A stretch of DNA of 50,377 nt, from positions 1 to 50,377 of the forward strand of contig NZ_AUJX01000031.1 in the NCBI RefSeq assembly GCF_000424445.1, in the 5' to 3' direction. The notes beneath the pieces are model-generated. The model was not told the DNA's origin. It ran no database searches and was given only the letters and a program-made list of their open reading frames with translations. The DNA is from Oribacterium sp. NK2B42 (GTDB lineage Bacteria > Bacillota > Clostridia > Lachnospirales > Lachnospiraceae). Positions 43,931 to 50,377 of this stretch are shown here, piece after piece. Each line of letters begins with the position of its first letter. The stretch's first letter is position 1. The position numbers were made by a program, and so were the translations under genes.

Positions 43931-43966
43931 AAGAAGGCACCGACCGCTCCCGACCGATGCCCTCCG
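43931..43966 (-). terminator. Hairpin before DNA polymerase
   Basis: A 12-bp stem with GU pairs on the minus strand (AGGGCATCGGTC with GGTCGGTGCCTT) and a short loop ends in CTTT. It may weaken transcription into the polymerase gene. The T-tract is short, so the call is weak. Confidence 0.4.
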
Positions 43967-43972
43967 TCTGAT

Positions 43973-44140
43973 TTACTGAGCAGTTTCTTCCTTCTTAGCC
44001 TGCTCTTCACGTTCCTGCTTTTTCTTCTCACGATGGTCGTGGATCTTTGTGCCGATCCACATAGTGAGCATTGAAATGATAATCACCACATTGATGGTCG
44101 TGCAGGTAATAAGCACCTGCGAATATACTGTCTGATCCAT
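43973..44140 (-). CDS. Small membrane protein
   Basis: A 55-residue frame: MDQTVYSQVLITCTTINVVIIISMLTMWIGTKIHDHREKKKQEREEQAKKEETAQ in parts. A hydrophobic segment of about 20 residues is followed by a highly charged tail. It has the form of a single-span membrane protein. It fits between the hairpin and the DUF2815 gene with a leader GAGGTAAAAAGA. Function unknown. Confidence 0.55.
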   Translation of the reverse strand: MDQTVYSQVLITCTTINVVIIISMLTMWIGTKIHDHREKKKQEREEQAKKEETAQ

Positions 44141-44207
44141 TCTTTTTACCTCGATTCTTAGATTGTCACCGGCGGCAGCTTATACTACCGCCAGCTTTGG
44201 TTTTCAG

Positions 44208-44777
44208 TTATGACAGGAAATCGTCATCCTCATCCGTAGCAAAGTCATCCTCTGCCCTGGACTTACCTCCAAGAGGCTCGCCGTCACGGATCTTCTGAAG
44301 GTTATTCAGACCGCAGGCGATACCACGGTTTCCGTTGCTGTTGAATGCGTAGAAGTTAATGGAAGCCCTGCCGTACACACCGGAATAAACCTCCGAACGG
44401 TCAATGATAGGCTGTCTGTCGGCGTCCACGATCCCCGGAGCCATTCCGCTGTTCGCGTTGACAAAGTAAGCGTTGGCATAGGCCTCATCATCCGGTCTCT
44501 CCGTATCTCCATCCCTTAAGGGAGTCTTCAGTGCGGAAAGAGCAGGAACACTCTTGCCGTTGCCCTTCAGCTTGCTCTGTCCCTCATCGTATGCTGCCTG
44601 AATCGCCGCCCTGATCTTTTCCAGCGTCTTTGTGTCAGACTTCGGAATGATCAACGACACCGAAAACTTCGGAGCACCGCCGTTGATGGACTTCGCGTCC
44701 CAGACGTTTGCATAAGACCATCTGGTCTCAGGACCTGTGATAACCTTTGTCGGATTGATAAAATTCTTGTTAGACAT
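44208..44777 (-). CDS. DUF2815 protein (probable ssDNA-binding)
   Basis: 189 residues with the DUF2815 pattern: RWSYANVWDAKSINGGAPKFSVSLIIPKSD, YANAYFVNANSGMAPGIVD and VYSGVYGRASINFYAFNSNGNRGIACGLNNLQKI. The family stands in for single-strand binding proteins in Firmicute phages. The acidic tail DDEDDDFLS resembles an SSB partner tail. It is preceded by the DUF2800 nuclease gene. Confidence 0.92.
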   Translation of the reverse strand: MSNKNFINPTKVITGPETRWSYANVWDAKSINGGAPKFSVSLIIPKSDTKTLEKIRAAIQAAYDEGQSKLKGNGKSVPALSALKTPLRDGDTERPDDEAYANAYFVNANSGMAPGIVDADRQPIIDRSEVYSGVYGRASINFYAFNSNGNRGIACGLNNLQKIRDGEPLGGKSRAEDDFATDEDDDFLS

Positions 44778-44790
44778 AATGTATTTCCTC

Positions 44791-45912
44791 CTAATTGTCT
44801 TTGAAATCTTCAGCCGCCGTATTCATGGCAGGCCGTTTGTCACTCTCCGGCACAAGCGCCGGTTTACCTGGCGGCTTATGAGTAAGTCCGCCCAACAGTT
44901 CCTCAAATCTCTTCTTCCCAAGCAGGGAAGTCATCGCTGTAATACCAAGCAGCTTTTTTTCAAAAGGATCTTCCCCTGCTGCCTGTACCGCTTCAGCGAC
45001 TGCAGCTTCATCGGTATACTTCCGGTTGCTCCTGCCCTCGACCACTTTGAAGCCCGGATATTCTGTTCCGGAAAGAGCCTGCTGCAGTGCATATTCCTTA
45101 ACATCGCCCGCCCATGAAACAAGACTGTCGATCTTTGGCAGGATCGCCGCGATCTCTTCTTCATCCAACGTGTCCGGCATCTCAAAGTCATACCGTGCAA
45201 GCTCCAGATTGTACTCTGCACGCTTCCTGCAGGTCGCCTTAATCTTGCAGAACTGGCAGTGTTCTCCGGCTTTAAACTCACCCTTGCCTTCATATGCCAG
45301 CTTTGCGGTCGGCACCAGGACCTCTTCCGCCCAGGCAAGCAGTTCTTCCTTTGTCATGGAATATGTGCTGACATTTTCCCTGCGTGGCTGGTAGATCGTC
45401 ATCCGGATCTCTCTGATATCGTAGATACCGTCAAACAATTCCACCGCTCCCAGCGCATAACACATCATCTGCGGATTCTTCTCTGCCGATACCAAAACGC
45501 CAAGACCATGTTTGTAGTCAATGATCTGAAGCACATCATCCGCCACGATCACGCAGTCACCGGTTCCGAAACCATCCTCTACCCATCGGGAGAAGTCCAG
45601 TCTCTGCTCCACCATGATCTGTGGATCCGGACAGTGCTTCTTCGCCTCTTCCACCTGTTCCATTACATAGGAGCAGTATCCTTCAGCGCAGTCCTGCATT
45701 TCCTGATCGTAGTAGTCAAGGTTCTCCGTCGGATCTTCCACATCCCTTCCAAGAGCCTTTTCTACCAGATAGGCACAGAGCTCATGGCAGTCCGTCCCCT
45801 GCCGTGCATAGGGACTTGCCCTCTCATCCACACCTTCGCAGGCTTTCGCTGACGGCGGACATTCAAGCCACCTGTGCGCCGATGATGCCGACAGAAATGC
45901 GTGTTTAGCCAT
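44791..45912 (-). CDS. DUF2800 protein (PD-(D/E)XK nuclease family)
   Basis: 373 residues. SSAHRWLECPPSAKACEGV at the N-terminus is followed by TGDCVIVADDVLQIIDYKHGLGV (catalytic D-x-K-type) and a cysteine patch CQFCKIKATCRKRA near residue 225, as in Cas4/RecB-like nucleases (DUF2800). These take part in phage recombination next to DUF2815. It ends in TAG just before the ribosome site of DUF2815. Confidence 0.9.
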   Translation of the reverse strand: MAKHAFLSASSAHRWLECPPSAKACEGVDERASPYARQGTDCHELCAYLVEKALGRDVEDPTENLDYYDQEMQDCAEGYCSYVMEQVEEAKKHCPDPQIMVEQRLDFSRWVEDGFGTGDCVIVADDVLQIIDYKHGLGVLVSAEKNPQMMCYALGAVELFDGIYDIREIRMTIYQPRRENVSTYSMTKEELLAWAEEVLVPTAKLAYEGKGEFKAGEHCQFCKIKATCRKRAEYNLELARYDFEMPDTLDEEEIAAILPKIDSLVSWAGDVKEYALQQALSGTEYPGFKVVEGRSNRKYTDEAAVAEAVQAAGEDPFEKKLLGITAMTSLLGKKRFEELLGGLTHKPPGKPALVPESDKRPAMNTAAEDFKDN

Positions 45913-46252
45913 CTCCCAGCACCTCCGCTTCCGCCTTCAGTTCACCGTACTTCGCCGGATCTACCTCAGACAGCTTGTCCGCGCCATACTTGGAAAGCAG
46001 CTCCTTCACCTCGCTGGTGTGTCCCTGTCTGGACTTCTCCGCAAGAACCGCCCTGACCTCTGCAAGTGTGACCTCTTTTGCCTTCTGCTTCTTCTCCGTC
46101 TTCTTTGCAGGCTTTTCTTCCTTTGTCTCTGCTGCCGGTTCCGCGTCCGCTCCGGAGAACATCTCCGTCAGCGTTTCAGAGATCCCGATCAGCACCTCGC
46201 CGCAGTGCTTAAGCTCTGCAAGTTCCGCCGCAAGCTCGCTCATTTTTCCCAT
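45905..46252 (-). CDS. Phage protein of unknown function, Lys/Ala-rich linker
   Basis: 115 residues. An N-terminal helix (SELAAELAELKHCGEVLIGISETLTEMF), a Glu/Lys/Ala-rich linker (PAAETKEEKPAKKTEKKQKAK) and a C-terminal helical domain (TLAEVRAVLAEKSRQGHTSEVKELLSKYGADKLSEV), like rRNA biogenesis or Rho N-type helices that bind nucleic acid. GGAGGAAGCGGCA precedes its ATG. It overlaps DUF2800 by 8 bases and the next gene upstream by 44. Confidence 0.75.
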   Translation of the reverse strand: MGKMSELAAELAELKHCGEVLIGISETLTEMFSGADAEPAAETKEEKPAKKTEKKQKAKEVTLAEVRAVLAEKSRQGHTSEVKELLSKYGADKLSEVDPAKYGELKAEAEVLGDG

Positions 46253-46454
46253 TGCCGCTTCCTCCTTCTTTGACTTCTTTCACATCCACCGACTCGACCG
46301 ACTGTCCAGGCTTAAGCAGATACACCTGCGTAAAATCCCCGAACAGGAATCTGATCAGTCTCGCAGGAAGCCTTACATCCGCTCCTTTGAGAACCGTCCC
46401 GGTATTGCCGTGTGGATCAGTGACGTTGATGGTGATTCTGTGTTTCAATGCCAT
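46209..46454 (-). CDS. Small phage protein of unknown function
   Basis: From the ATG at 46454 (GCGAGGTGGAAAAG in front) the product has 81 residues: KHRITINVTDPHGNTGTVLKGADVRLPARLIRFLFGDFTQVYLLKPGQSVESVDVKEV. The first part is a small beta-rich domain. No family is recognised. It is the first gene of the early operon after motif copy 3 and overlaps the next gene by 44 bases. Confidence 0.7.
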   Translation of the reverse strand: MALKHRITINVTDPHGNTGTVLKGADVRLPARLIRFLFGDFTQVYLLKPGQSVESVDVKEVKEGGSGNGKNERACGGTCRA

Positions 46455-46497
46455 CTTTTCCACCTCGCTTTCTGCAGGAAGTTCCTCTCCCTTGCAT

Positions 46498-46531
46498 ATC
46501 CCAGTCAAAGAAAGAGGGGCGTTTTAAACCC
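46498..46531 (-). repeat. 34-nt intergenic motif, copy 3
   Basis: GGGTTTAAAAC-N8-TTCTTTGACTGGGAT on the minus strand, 17 bases after the stop of the sigma-like gene. Here GAAGAGGGG pairs with CCCCTCTTTC around the TTTAAAAC loop: the stem differs in sequence from copy 2 but pairs again. Confidence 0.75.
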
Positions 46532-46547
46532 CTCTTCCGAAAAACTT

Positions 46548-47081
46548 TTAAATTTCTTTCCTGCACATCTCAGTCAGTGTCTTCTGGATGCGACGCAGCT
46601 TCTTTGAAATGGTGTTCTGCGACACACCTTTCTTCTCCGCAATCTCTTCCTGAGAATAGCCTTCCGTGAAATACAGTCTGTACAGATCCTGGTCTTCCTC
46701 CGGCAGCTCCGCCAGTTTCTCATAAAGAAGTTCCTTCTGCGGATCAGGCTCTTCCGCTGTCATCTCCGCAAGCTGTCTGGAATAGATACTGGTATCCTGG
46801 TTCTCCGTCTTCATAAGGCCGTCCATCGAAAGATTCCAGTTCTTCTCAGGTTCTTCGCCCGGATGCTGTGCCTTCCATTCCTCAACTGCCTTCTTCTGCC
46901 AGGATTCCATCTGCGGTCTGCTGTTCTTAATGTTGTTGTAGACCTCAGCGTCATCGAAGGAATGCAGGGCCTTGATCCAAACCTCTGCCTCGCTGCCTTC
47001 GGTAATGACAGATACCGTCCCGTCATTGAACCTGTACACATACTTGTCTCTCTCACTTGTCGGTGTTTTCCTGAATAACAT
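46548..47081 (-). CDS. Sigma-70 region 4-like regulator
   Basis: From the ATG at 47081 (CGGAGGCAAAAG in front) the protein has 177 residues. The C-terminal 70 end with LPEEDQDLYRLYFTEGYSQEEIAEKKGVSQNTISKKLRRIQKTL, a region 4 helix-turn-helix. The N-terminal half (RKTPTSERDKYVYRFNDGTVSVITEGSEAEVWIKALHSFDDAEVYNN) has the layout of the short phage sigma factor-like proteins. It probably turns on early genes. Confidence 0.85.
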   Translation of the reverse strand: MLFRKTPTSERDKYVYRFNDGTVSVITEGSEAEVWIKALHSFDDAEVYNNIKNSRPQMESWQKKAVEEWKAQHPGEEPEKNWNLSMDGLMKTENQDTSIYSRQLAEMTAEEPDPQKELLYEKLAELPEEDQDLYRLYFTEGYSQEEIAEKKGVSQNTISKKLRRIQKTLTEMCRKEI

Positions 47082-47415
47082 CTTTTGCCTCCGTTCTGGC
47101 CTGGAGGCAGTGAGAGCAGGGTACCCGGTACGAACTTTCGATCGAAGTACCCCCGAACCGGCTAAGAAAAGCGCAGAAAAACAAGGGTACTTACACCCAC
47201 GTTCCATCAGTTGCCTTTATCGCAACTGCTTTCACGTGGTATGTCGTATCCTGCCTCACTGCGCACATGTGGCCGATATGAATTTTTTATTTGAGCATCC
47301 GTGGATACCCATCAGAGCAGTCATCCGCAGATAGCTGCTCTGATCCGTACCCAAATCTTTAGAATCCTAATACTTAAACAGGGGATATTTTCTGTTTTTG
47401 AAAACTCACAAAACG
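47082..47415. promoter_or_regulatory. Regulatory leader of the early operon
   Basis: No gene of normal size fits. I see four GGGTAC/GTACCC elements (47119, 47147, 47185, 47347), the palindrome TTCGATCGAA (47137-47146) and a nested hairpin at 47197-47239 (CCACGT...ACGTGG around AGTTGC...GCAACT). There is also a 10-bp inverted repeat ATCAGAGCAG...CTGCTCTGAT at 47311-47344. A 25-codon frame (MCAVRQDTTYHV...) crosses the nested hairpin. This looks like an operator-rich promoter or leader, but -35 and -10 boxes are not certain. Confidence 0.5.
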
Positions 47416-47508
47416 AAAAAAAGCCACTCAGATGCTACTTTCAGAATTCAAAGCATGAAACCTATAACCTTTCATGTCTTTGAGTCCTGTAATACGCATC
47501 TGAGTGGC
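47416..47508 (-). terminator. Long terminator hairpin after the Cys-rich gene
   Basis: GCCACTCAGATGC (47423-47435) pairs with GCATCTGAGTGGC (47496-47508). Inside lies a second stem CAAAGCATGAAA/TTTCATGTCTTTG, making an 86-base hairpin followed on the minus strand by T7. It starts 18 bases after the 47526 stop. The size is much greater than normal terminators. Confidence 0.75.
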
Positions 47509-47525
47509 TTACGAGTGACTCACTA

Positions 47526-47879
47526 TTATCTTTTTCGTCTGGCCGCCGATCCTGCATAAACCGGTATCTTTCGATTACCGCAAAGACGGCATTTTATATT
47601 CAAGACCTCCTTCTCTTGAAGCGGCTTAGGCGTTCCTACTACAAAGCAGTTAGCCTTCGCCGGACATTTCGGAATGTATGGACAACGATATTCAATCTCA
47701 TCTCCTTTCTCGAAATCCGCTTCTGGCGGCATTTCATAGTCTGATCCAAACATCCCAACCAGGTCTTGGTAAGTTGTTTCCGCCCTTATAATAGGCCTCA
47801 CCTCCCATTCCTGTGGTATCAAAAATAATAAAGCCGAAGCCAATTCCTTCACCTCCAGTGAAAAAACCAACTCCGGCAT
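47526..47879 (-). CDS. Cys-rich protein of unknown function
   Basis: 117 residues. Two cysteine patches, CPYIPKCPAKANC (about 65-78) and CRLCG (about 97-101), suggest a zinc-bound fold. FSLEVKELASALLFLIPQEWEVRPIIRAETTYQDLVGMFG precedes. I know no family. It lies alone between the long terminator and the small protein at 47926. Confidence 0.65.
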   Translation of the reverse strand: MPELVFSLEVKELASALLFLIPQEWEVRPIIRAETTYQDLVGMFGSDYEMPPEADFEKGDEIEYRCPYIPKCPAKANCFVVGTPKPLQEKEVLNIKCRLCGNRKIPVYAGSAARRKR

Positions 47880-47925
47880 GACGACCTCGATATTAACGGA
47901 TCTGAGCTCGGCTCATTATTCTTTT

Positions 47926-48150
47926 TTATACGTGATATGACGATAAGCGCCTTAACGTGCTCTTACGTTCGCGTTCTGTCATGTGTACCCAAGCAGGGTA
48001 AATCAAGTCGCTGACAGCAATTACTACATCTTTTGCATGGCCGTGTTTATCACGGTATTTCATGTGATAACAGAGTGAATCATCGTCCTCACGAACTAAA
48101 TCACAAGCTCTGTCATCAGTAGCATTTTTTACTTCAAGTATTTTTCTCAT
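47926..48150 (-). CDS. Small protein of unknown function
   Basis: From the ATG at 48150 (TTGGAGGAAATTC in front) the product has 74 residues: ILEVKNATDDRACDLVREDDDSLCYHMKYRDKHGHAKDVVIAVSDLIYPAWVHMTERERKSTLRRLSSYHV. No family is recognised. It follows the DGQHR gene closely (16 bases) and is surely in its operon. Confidence 0.65.
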   Translation of the reverse strand: MRKILEVKNATDDRACDLVREDDDSLCYHMKYRDKHGHAKDVVIAVSDLIYPAWVHMTERERKSTLRRLSSYHV

Positions 48151-48166
48151 GAATTTCCTCCAAATG

Positions 48167-49456
48167 TTACTGTATCTTCTGTGGAAGTTCGTCCTTTTCT
48201 CCGTTTGTAGAATTGCTAATAACTCTACGTACTTCCTCAATTTCTTCAGTGGTCATATAATCACCCATAACCATATAAGAAATGACTAGTCCTGCAGCTT
48301 TTATAGATTCCTTGCCCGTGATCATCTTCTTATTTGCACTACCTATAACGAGGATATTGAACCAGAGAGGATTATCCATAGACCAATCAACTTTATCAAG
48401 CTTCATAACAATATCAGCCCAATCGAGATCCTTCTTCTGCGCCATATATGCAACATGAGCCAGTGCCATATGCGTAACAGGTTTCATAAGAAGACTCTGT
48501 TCTCGTAGTTTTGAAACTGTTTTATCTTCACGGGTTAAAGCCAAATACTCTCTGTATATGGACAGCCCTTTTAGTAACTGTTCCCAAAAATAGGTGTTAT
48601 TCTCAAAAGCCTCCTCTATTGACTCTTCATCAGTAGGAAGCACCTTTGCTGACCATCCACGGTCCTTTTCCAATGTTTCCGCGATTGTATACAATGCACT
48701 CACTGTTGTAAGTTGTTTGCTGCGCTTCGACAGGGTATTACTTCTCCAGTTTACCAGTTCGATATCCCCAATCTTAGCAAGGACTTCTCCTTCACTAAAT
48801 AAGCGCCTTGCCAGTGACGCCCAAATGTCATCATCAGCGGTGATTATGTTTTGTCCACGCCCCGTCTGTCTTGCGTATTTATTCACCTTGTTGAAGATTT
48901 TACGGATTTTCATGTTGTCCGTATGCTCTACAAATATTACGCTTATTTCTTCCTTTGCTAATTCGGGATGCGGCTCCAAGGCTAACATCTGCGTTGTCAT
49001 TTTCTTCCCACCAAGCATCGCCGCAGAAATAGCACTTGATCCTTTTAAGCACAACTTCATCGCAATAATACGATGCTGCCCGTCCAAAGCTATAAGCCGT
49101 TCTTGTCCTGGTAATGTAAGGAATCCAACATCTTTTAAAGGGATTCTATATGCAGCACTAAGCTGTGGAATGACATCCGTTATAGGCTCAAAAATCATAT
49201 CCTCAAAGCCCGAATAAATGTCAACGATTACGCATCCAAAGAACCGATCCTTATCCTCTGTAAAATATGGGCAAATCTCATTTACAACTCTATTAATATC
49301 TGGCTCACGCTGCATTTTTTCATCTGCAGTCATATCTTTCCATTCTGGCAGTTCAACCGCCAGTCCAACTGTATCTACAAGTTCACCAACGGGCATTTTC
49401 CCAAGATAATACTCTGTGGTGCCCAGCTTTCCTTTCTGTACGCATATTGTTTTCAC
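48167..49456 (-). CDS. DGQHR domain protein (DndB-like)
   Basis: The start is a GTG at 49456 with AGGAGGTGTCGC in front. Of 429 residues, about 100-185 carry LIALDGQHRIIAMKL, the DGQHR motif of DndB and related proteins, and VNKYARQTGRGQNI resembles the ParB-like/DGQHR core. DndB regulates phosphorothioate DNA modification, but no dnd genes are seen in the window. Free-standing DGQHR proteins occur in many mobile islands, often by HNH genes, as here. It has its own operator-rich promoter. Confidence 0.85.
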   Translation of the reverse strand: MKTICVQKGKLGTTEYYLGKMPVGELVDTVGLAVELPEWKDMTADEKMQREPDINRVVNEICPYFTEDKDRFFGCVIVDIYSGFEDMIFEPITDVIPQLSAAYRIPLKDVGFLTLPGQERLIALDGQHRIIAMKLCLKGSSAISAAMLGGKKMTTQMLALEPHPELAKEEISVIFVEHTDNMKIRKIFNKVNKYARQTGRGQNIITADDDIWASLARRLFSEGEVLAKIGDIELVNWRSNTLSKRSKQLTTVSALYTIAETLEKDRGWSAKVLPTDEESIEEAFENNTYFWEQLLKGLSIYREYLALTREDKTVSKLREQSLLMKPVTHMALAHVAYMAQKKDLDWADIVMKLDKVDWSMDNPLWFNILVIGSANKKMITGKESIKAAGLVISYMVMGDYMTTEEIEEVRRVISNSTNGEKDELPQKIQ

Positions 49457-49468
49457 GCGACACCTCCT

Positions 49469-49551
49469 ATGTTTTTCAAAAACATCCATGATCATGATAC
49501 TTCATGTATTATTTTTTGTCAAGTGTTTTGATGTATGTTTTCTGCAAACAT
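49469..49551 (-). promoter_or_regulatory. DGQHR promoter with ATGTTTT...AAACAT operators
   Basis: On the minus strand TTGACA (49517-49522), 17 bases and TATCAT (49494-49499). Palindromes of 17 bases lie on both sides: ATGTTTTTCAAAAACAT at 49469-49485, near the ribosome site, and ATGTTTTCTGCAAACAT at 49535-49551, next to the -35 box. A third copy is at 49598-49614. They should bind one repressor, perhaps the DGQHR protein. Confidence 0.8.
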
Positions 49552-49561
49552 TTTTCAAAAT

Positions 49562-49592
49562 AAAAAACAGAGGGTCTCATCCTCTGTTTTTT
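49562..49592. terminator. Bidirectional terminator between HNH and DGQHR genes
   Basis: AAAAAACAGAGG, a 7-base loop, and CCTCTGTTTTTT: a perfect 12-bp inverted repeat with T6 on each strand. It ends the HNH transcript before the DGQHR promoter. Confidence 0.85.
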
Positions 49593-49597
49593 ATCAA

Positions 49598-49614
49598 ATG
49601 TTTTTCAAAAACAT
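49598..49614. promoter_or_regulatory. Third ATGTTTTTCAAAAACAT palindrome
   Basis: An exact copy of the operator at 49469-49485, 12 bases after the HNH stop codon and beyond the terminator. Being so far from the promoter it may help DNA looping, or it is only a relic. Confidence 0.6.
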
Positions 49615-49626
49615 TCTATTAAGTTG

Positions 49627-50112
49627 TTACTTCACAGGAGCCTCTGCAATACCTACCCGCTCTCTAATTCCACTCATTTTTGCATAACGCCACATGCGTT
49701 CAAGAAGACCATTGTAATATCCGTTAAACTCATTTCTAATAATATTTTCAGTTGAGGTTCCGATAATAAGCTCATTTCGATGTTCTATTTTAATAATGTA
49801 ATCATGGCTTACGAGGCTATTGCTCTTCCGCAGATTACATCTCGGACATGACAATACAAAATTCCACAAATTATCGTTTTTTACAAAGGTCCAAGGAATG
49901 AAATGGTCCACATGAATATTGTTAGTCAGTTTCTTTCCACAGTAAAAGCACCGGTCTTCTTGAAATTCCTTATACAAAATATCCCTATACATAGATAAGT
50001 CTTTTCTATGTGGAGTAGCTAGCTCCAACTTCTCCAACACCCTCACCAAAGCATCGTCATTATTAACTTTGGTGTTAGTGTGAAAATGGGTCGGTAGTGC
50101 ATTATTTTGCAC
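49627..50112 (-). CDS. HNH endonuclease, 5' end cut by an IS
   Basis: 161 residues with the HNH core CFYCGKKLTNNIHVDHFIPWTFVKNDNLWNFVLSCPRCNLRKSNSLV at about residues 55-100 and a helical C-terminus. The first 14 residues (MQNNALPTHFHTNT) come from the insertion sequence end; the original sequence seems to begin at KVNNDDALVRVLEK. The N-terminus has been lost, so the protein may be dead. Its stop is next to the third operator. Confidence 0.8.
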   Translation of the reverse strand: MQNNALPTHFHTNTKVNNDDALVRVLEKLELATPHRKDLSMYRDILYKEFQEDRCFYCGKKLTNNIHVDHFIPWTFVKNDNLWNFVLSCPRCNLRKSNSLVSHDYIIKIEHRNELIIGTSTENIIRNEFNGYYNGLLERMWRYAKMSGIRERVGIAEAPVK

Positions 50113-50377
50113 GAGGCATTTGAGATAATGGTCATATCAAAGGAAAGGCGGATATGACTATGAAAGATATCAAAAAAGCCATCGACATTCTGAGGGATTT
50201 CTCCAAAGAGGAAATCCTTATCATTTTCAATACTATTATGGAGAGCGTACACTCGGATAAAAAGAAAACCGAGTTGTATGACTGTCCATATTGCTCTGGT
50301 AAAAAGGTTATCCGTTATGGCAAGAAGCACGGTAAACAGCGTTTCCTCTGTAAGGAATGCCATAAAACCTACATAAC
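50071..50377 (+). mobile_element. IS1595-type insertion sequence, left end (runs off window)
   Basis: The IS probably starts at about 50071 (GGTGTTAGTGTG...), where the HNH gene reading turns foreign. Base 50154 opens the transposase. The right end is outside the window, so the target duplication cannot be seen. Confidence 0.6.
50154..50377 (+). CDS. IS1595 family transposase, N-terminal part
   Basis: A frame from ATG 50154 (GGAAAGGCGGAT in front; a second ATG at 50160) to the window end, 74 residues: DIKKAIDILRDFSKEEILIIFNTIMESV and a zinc ribbon CPYCSGKKVIRYGKKHGKQRFLCKECHKTY. This is the N-terminus of IS1595/ISXO2-like transposases, whose DDE domain should follow outside the window. Confidence 0.85.
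   Translation, partial: MTMKDIKKAIDILRDFSKEEILIIFNTIMESVHSDKKKTELYDCPYCSGKKVIRYGKKHGKQRFLCKECHKTYI

Noticed and set aside
1-50377. tRNA, rRNA or diversity-generating retroelement
   Set aside because: No cloverleaf, rRNA stretch or reverse transcriptase was seen on either strand. A tRNA could be missed by eye; a tRNAscan search would decide.

Overview
The window looks like a chromosomal segment of a Lachnospiraceae-type gut Firmicute. The left flank is AT-rich (NRPS, MATE exporter, DUF362 ferredoxin-type protein, an Ala/Lys-rich DUF6465-like protein). The middle is a more GC-rich siphovirus-type prophage or phage-derived element, nearly all on the minus strand. Family names are from reading the proteins, not from a search.

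Layout. 1-5.4 kb: host genes, with a fragment of an HD-domain gene. 5.4-7.1 kb: a graveyard of mobile DNA (C-terminal piece of a VirD4/TraG coupling protein, a 19-bp inverted repeat) plus a small HTH gene and a HEPN-like gene. 7.1-12.4 kb: a DUF6870-like gene followed by three tandem large serine recombinases, the last broken by an in-frame TAG. 12.6-14.4 kb: HTH regulator, then two plus-strand genes (Smr-like and unknown). 14.4-34.2 kb, transcribed right to left: small and large terminase, portal, ClpP-type protease, HK97 capsid, connectors, tail tube, tail chaperones with an A-AAA-AAC frameshift site, tape measure, tail/baseplate proteins, holin and endolysin. Two cargo islands interrupt this operon: AbiEi/AbiEii between HNH and terS, and an Rrf2 regulator-cupin-radical SAM pair between the tail chaperones and the tape measure. 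36.4-47.1 kb: replication and early genes (sigma-like regulator, DUF2800, DUF2815, family A DNA polymerase, VapE-type primase/helicase split by a second in-frame TAG, VRR-NUC, SNF2 helicase, DUF1492). 47.5-50.1 kb: small genes, a DGQHR (DndB-like) gene with a well-marked promoter, and an HNH gene whose 5' end is cut by an IS1595-type insertion sequence running off the window.

The element looks partly decayed: two amber-split genes, and a tape-measure/tail-gene junction best explained by a short deletion between 11-bp microhomologies. The most unusual signals are a 34-nt motif repeated three times in intergenic leaders of the element (also readable as GLKxxxFFDWD), the radical SAM cassette with three matching operators inside the tail operon, and the two in-frame amber codons. 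The right end of the element and its attachment sites cannot be fixed from this window.
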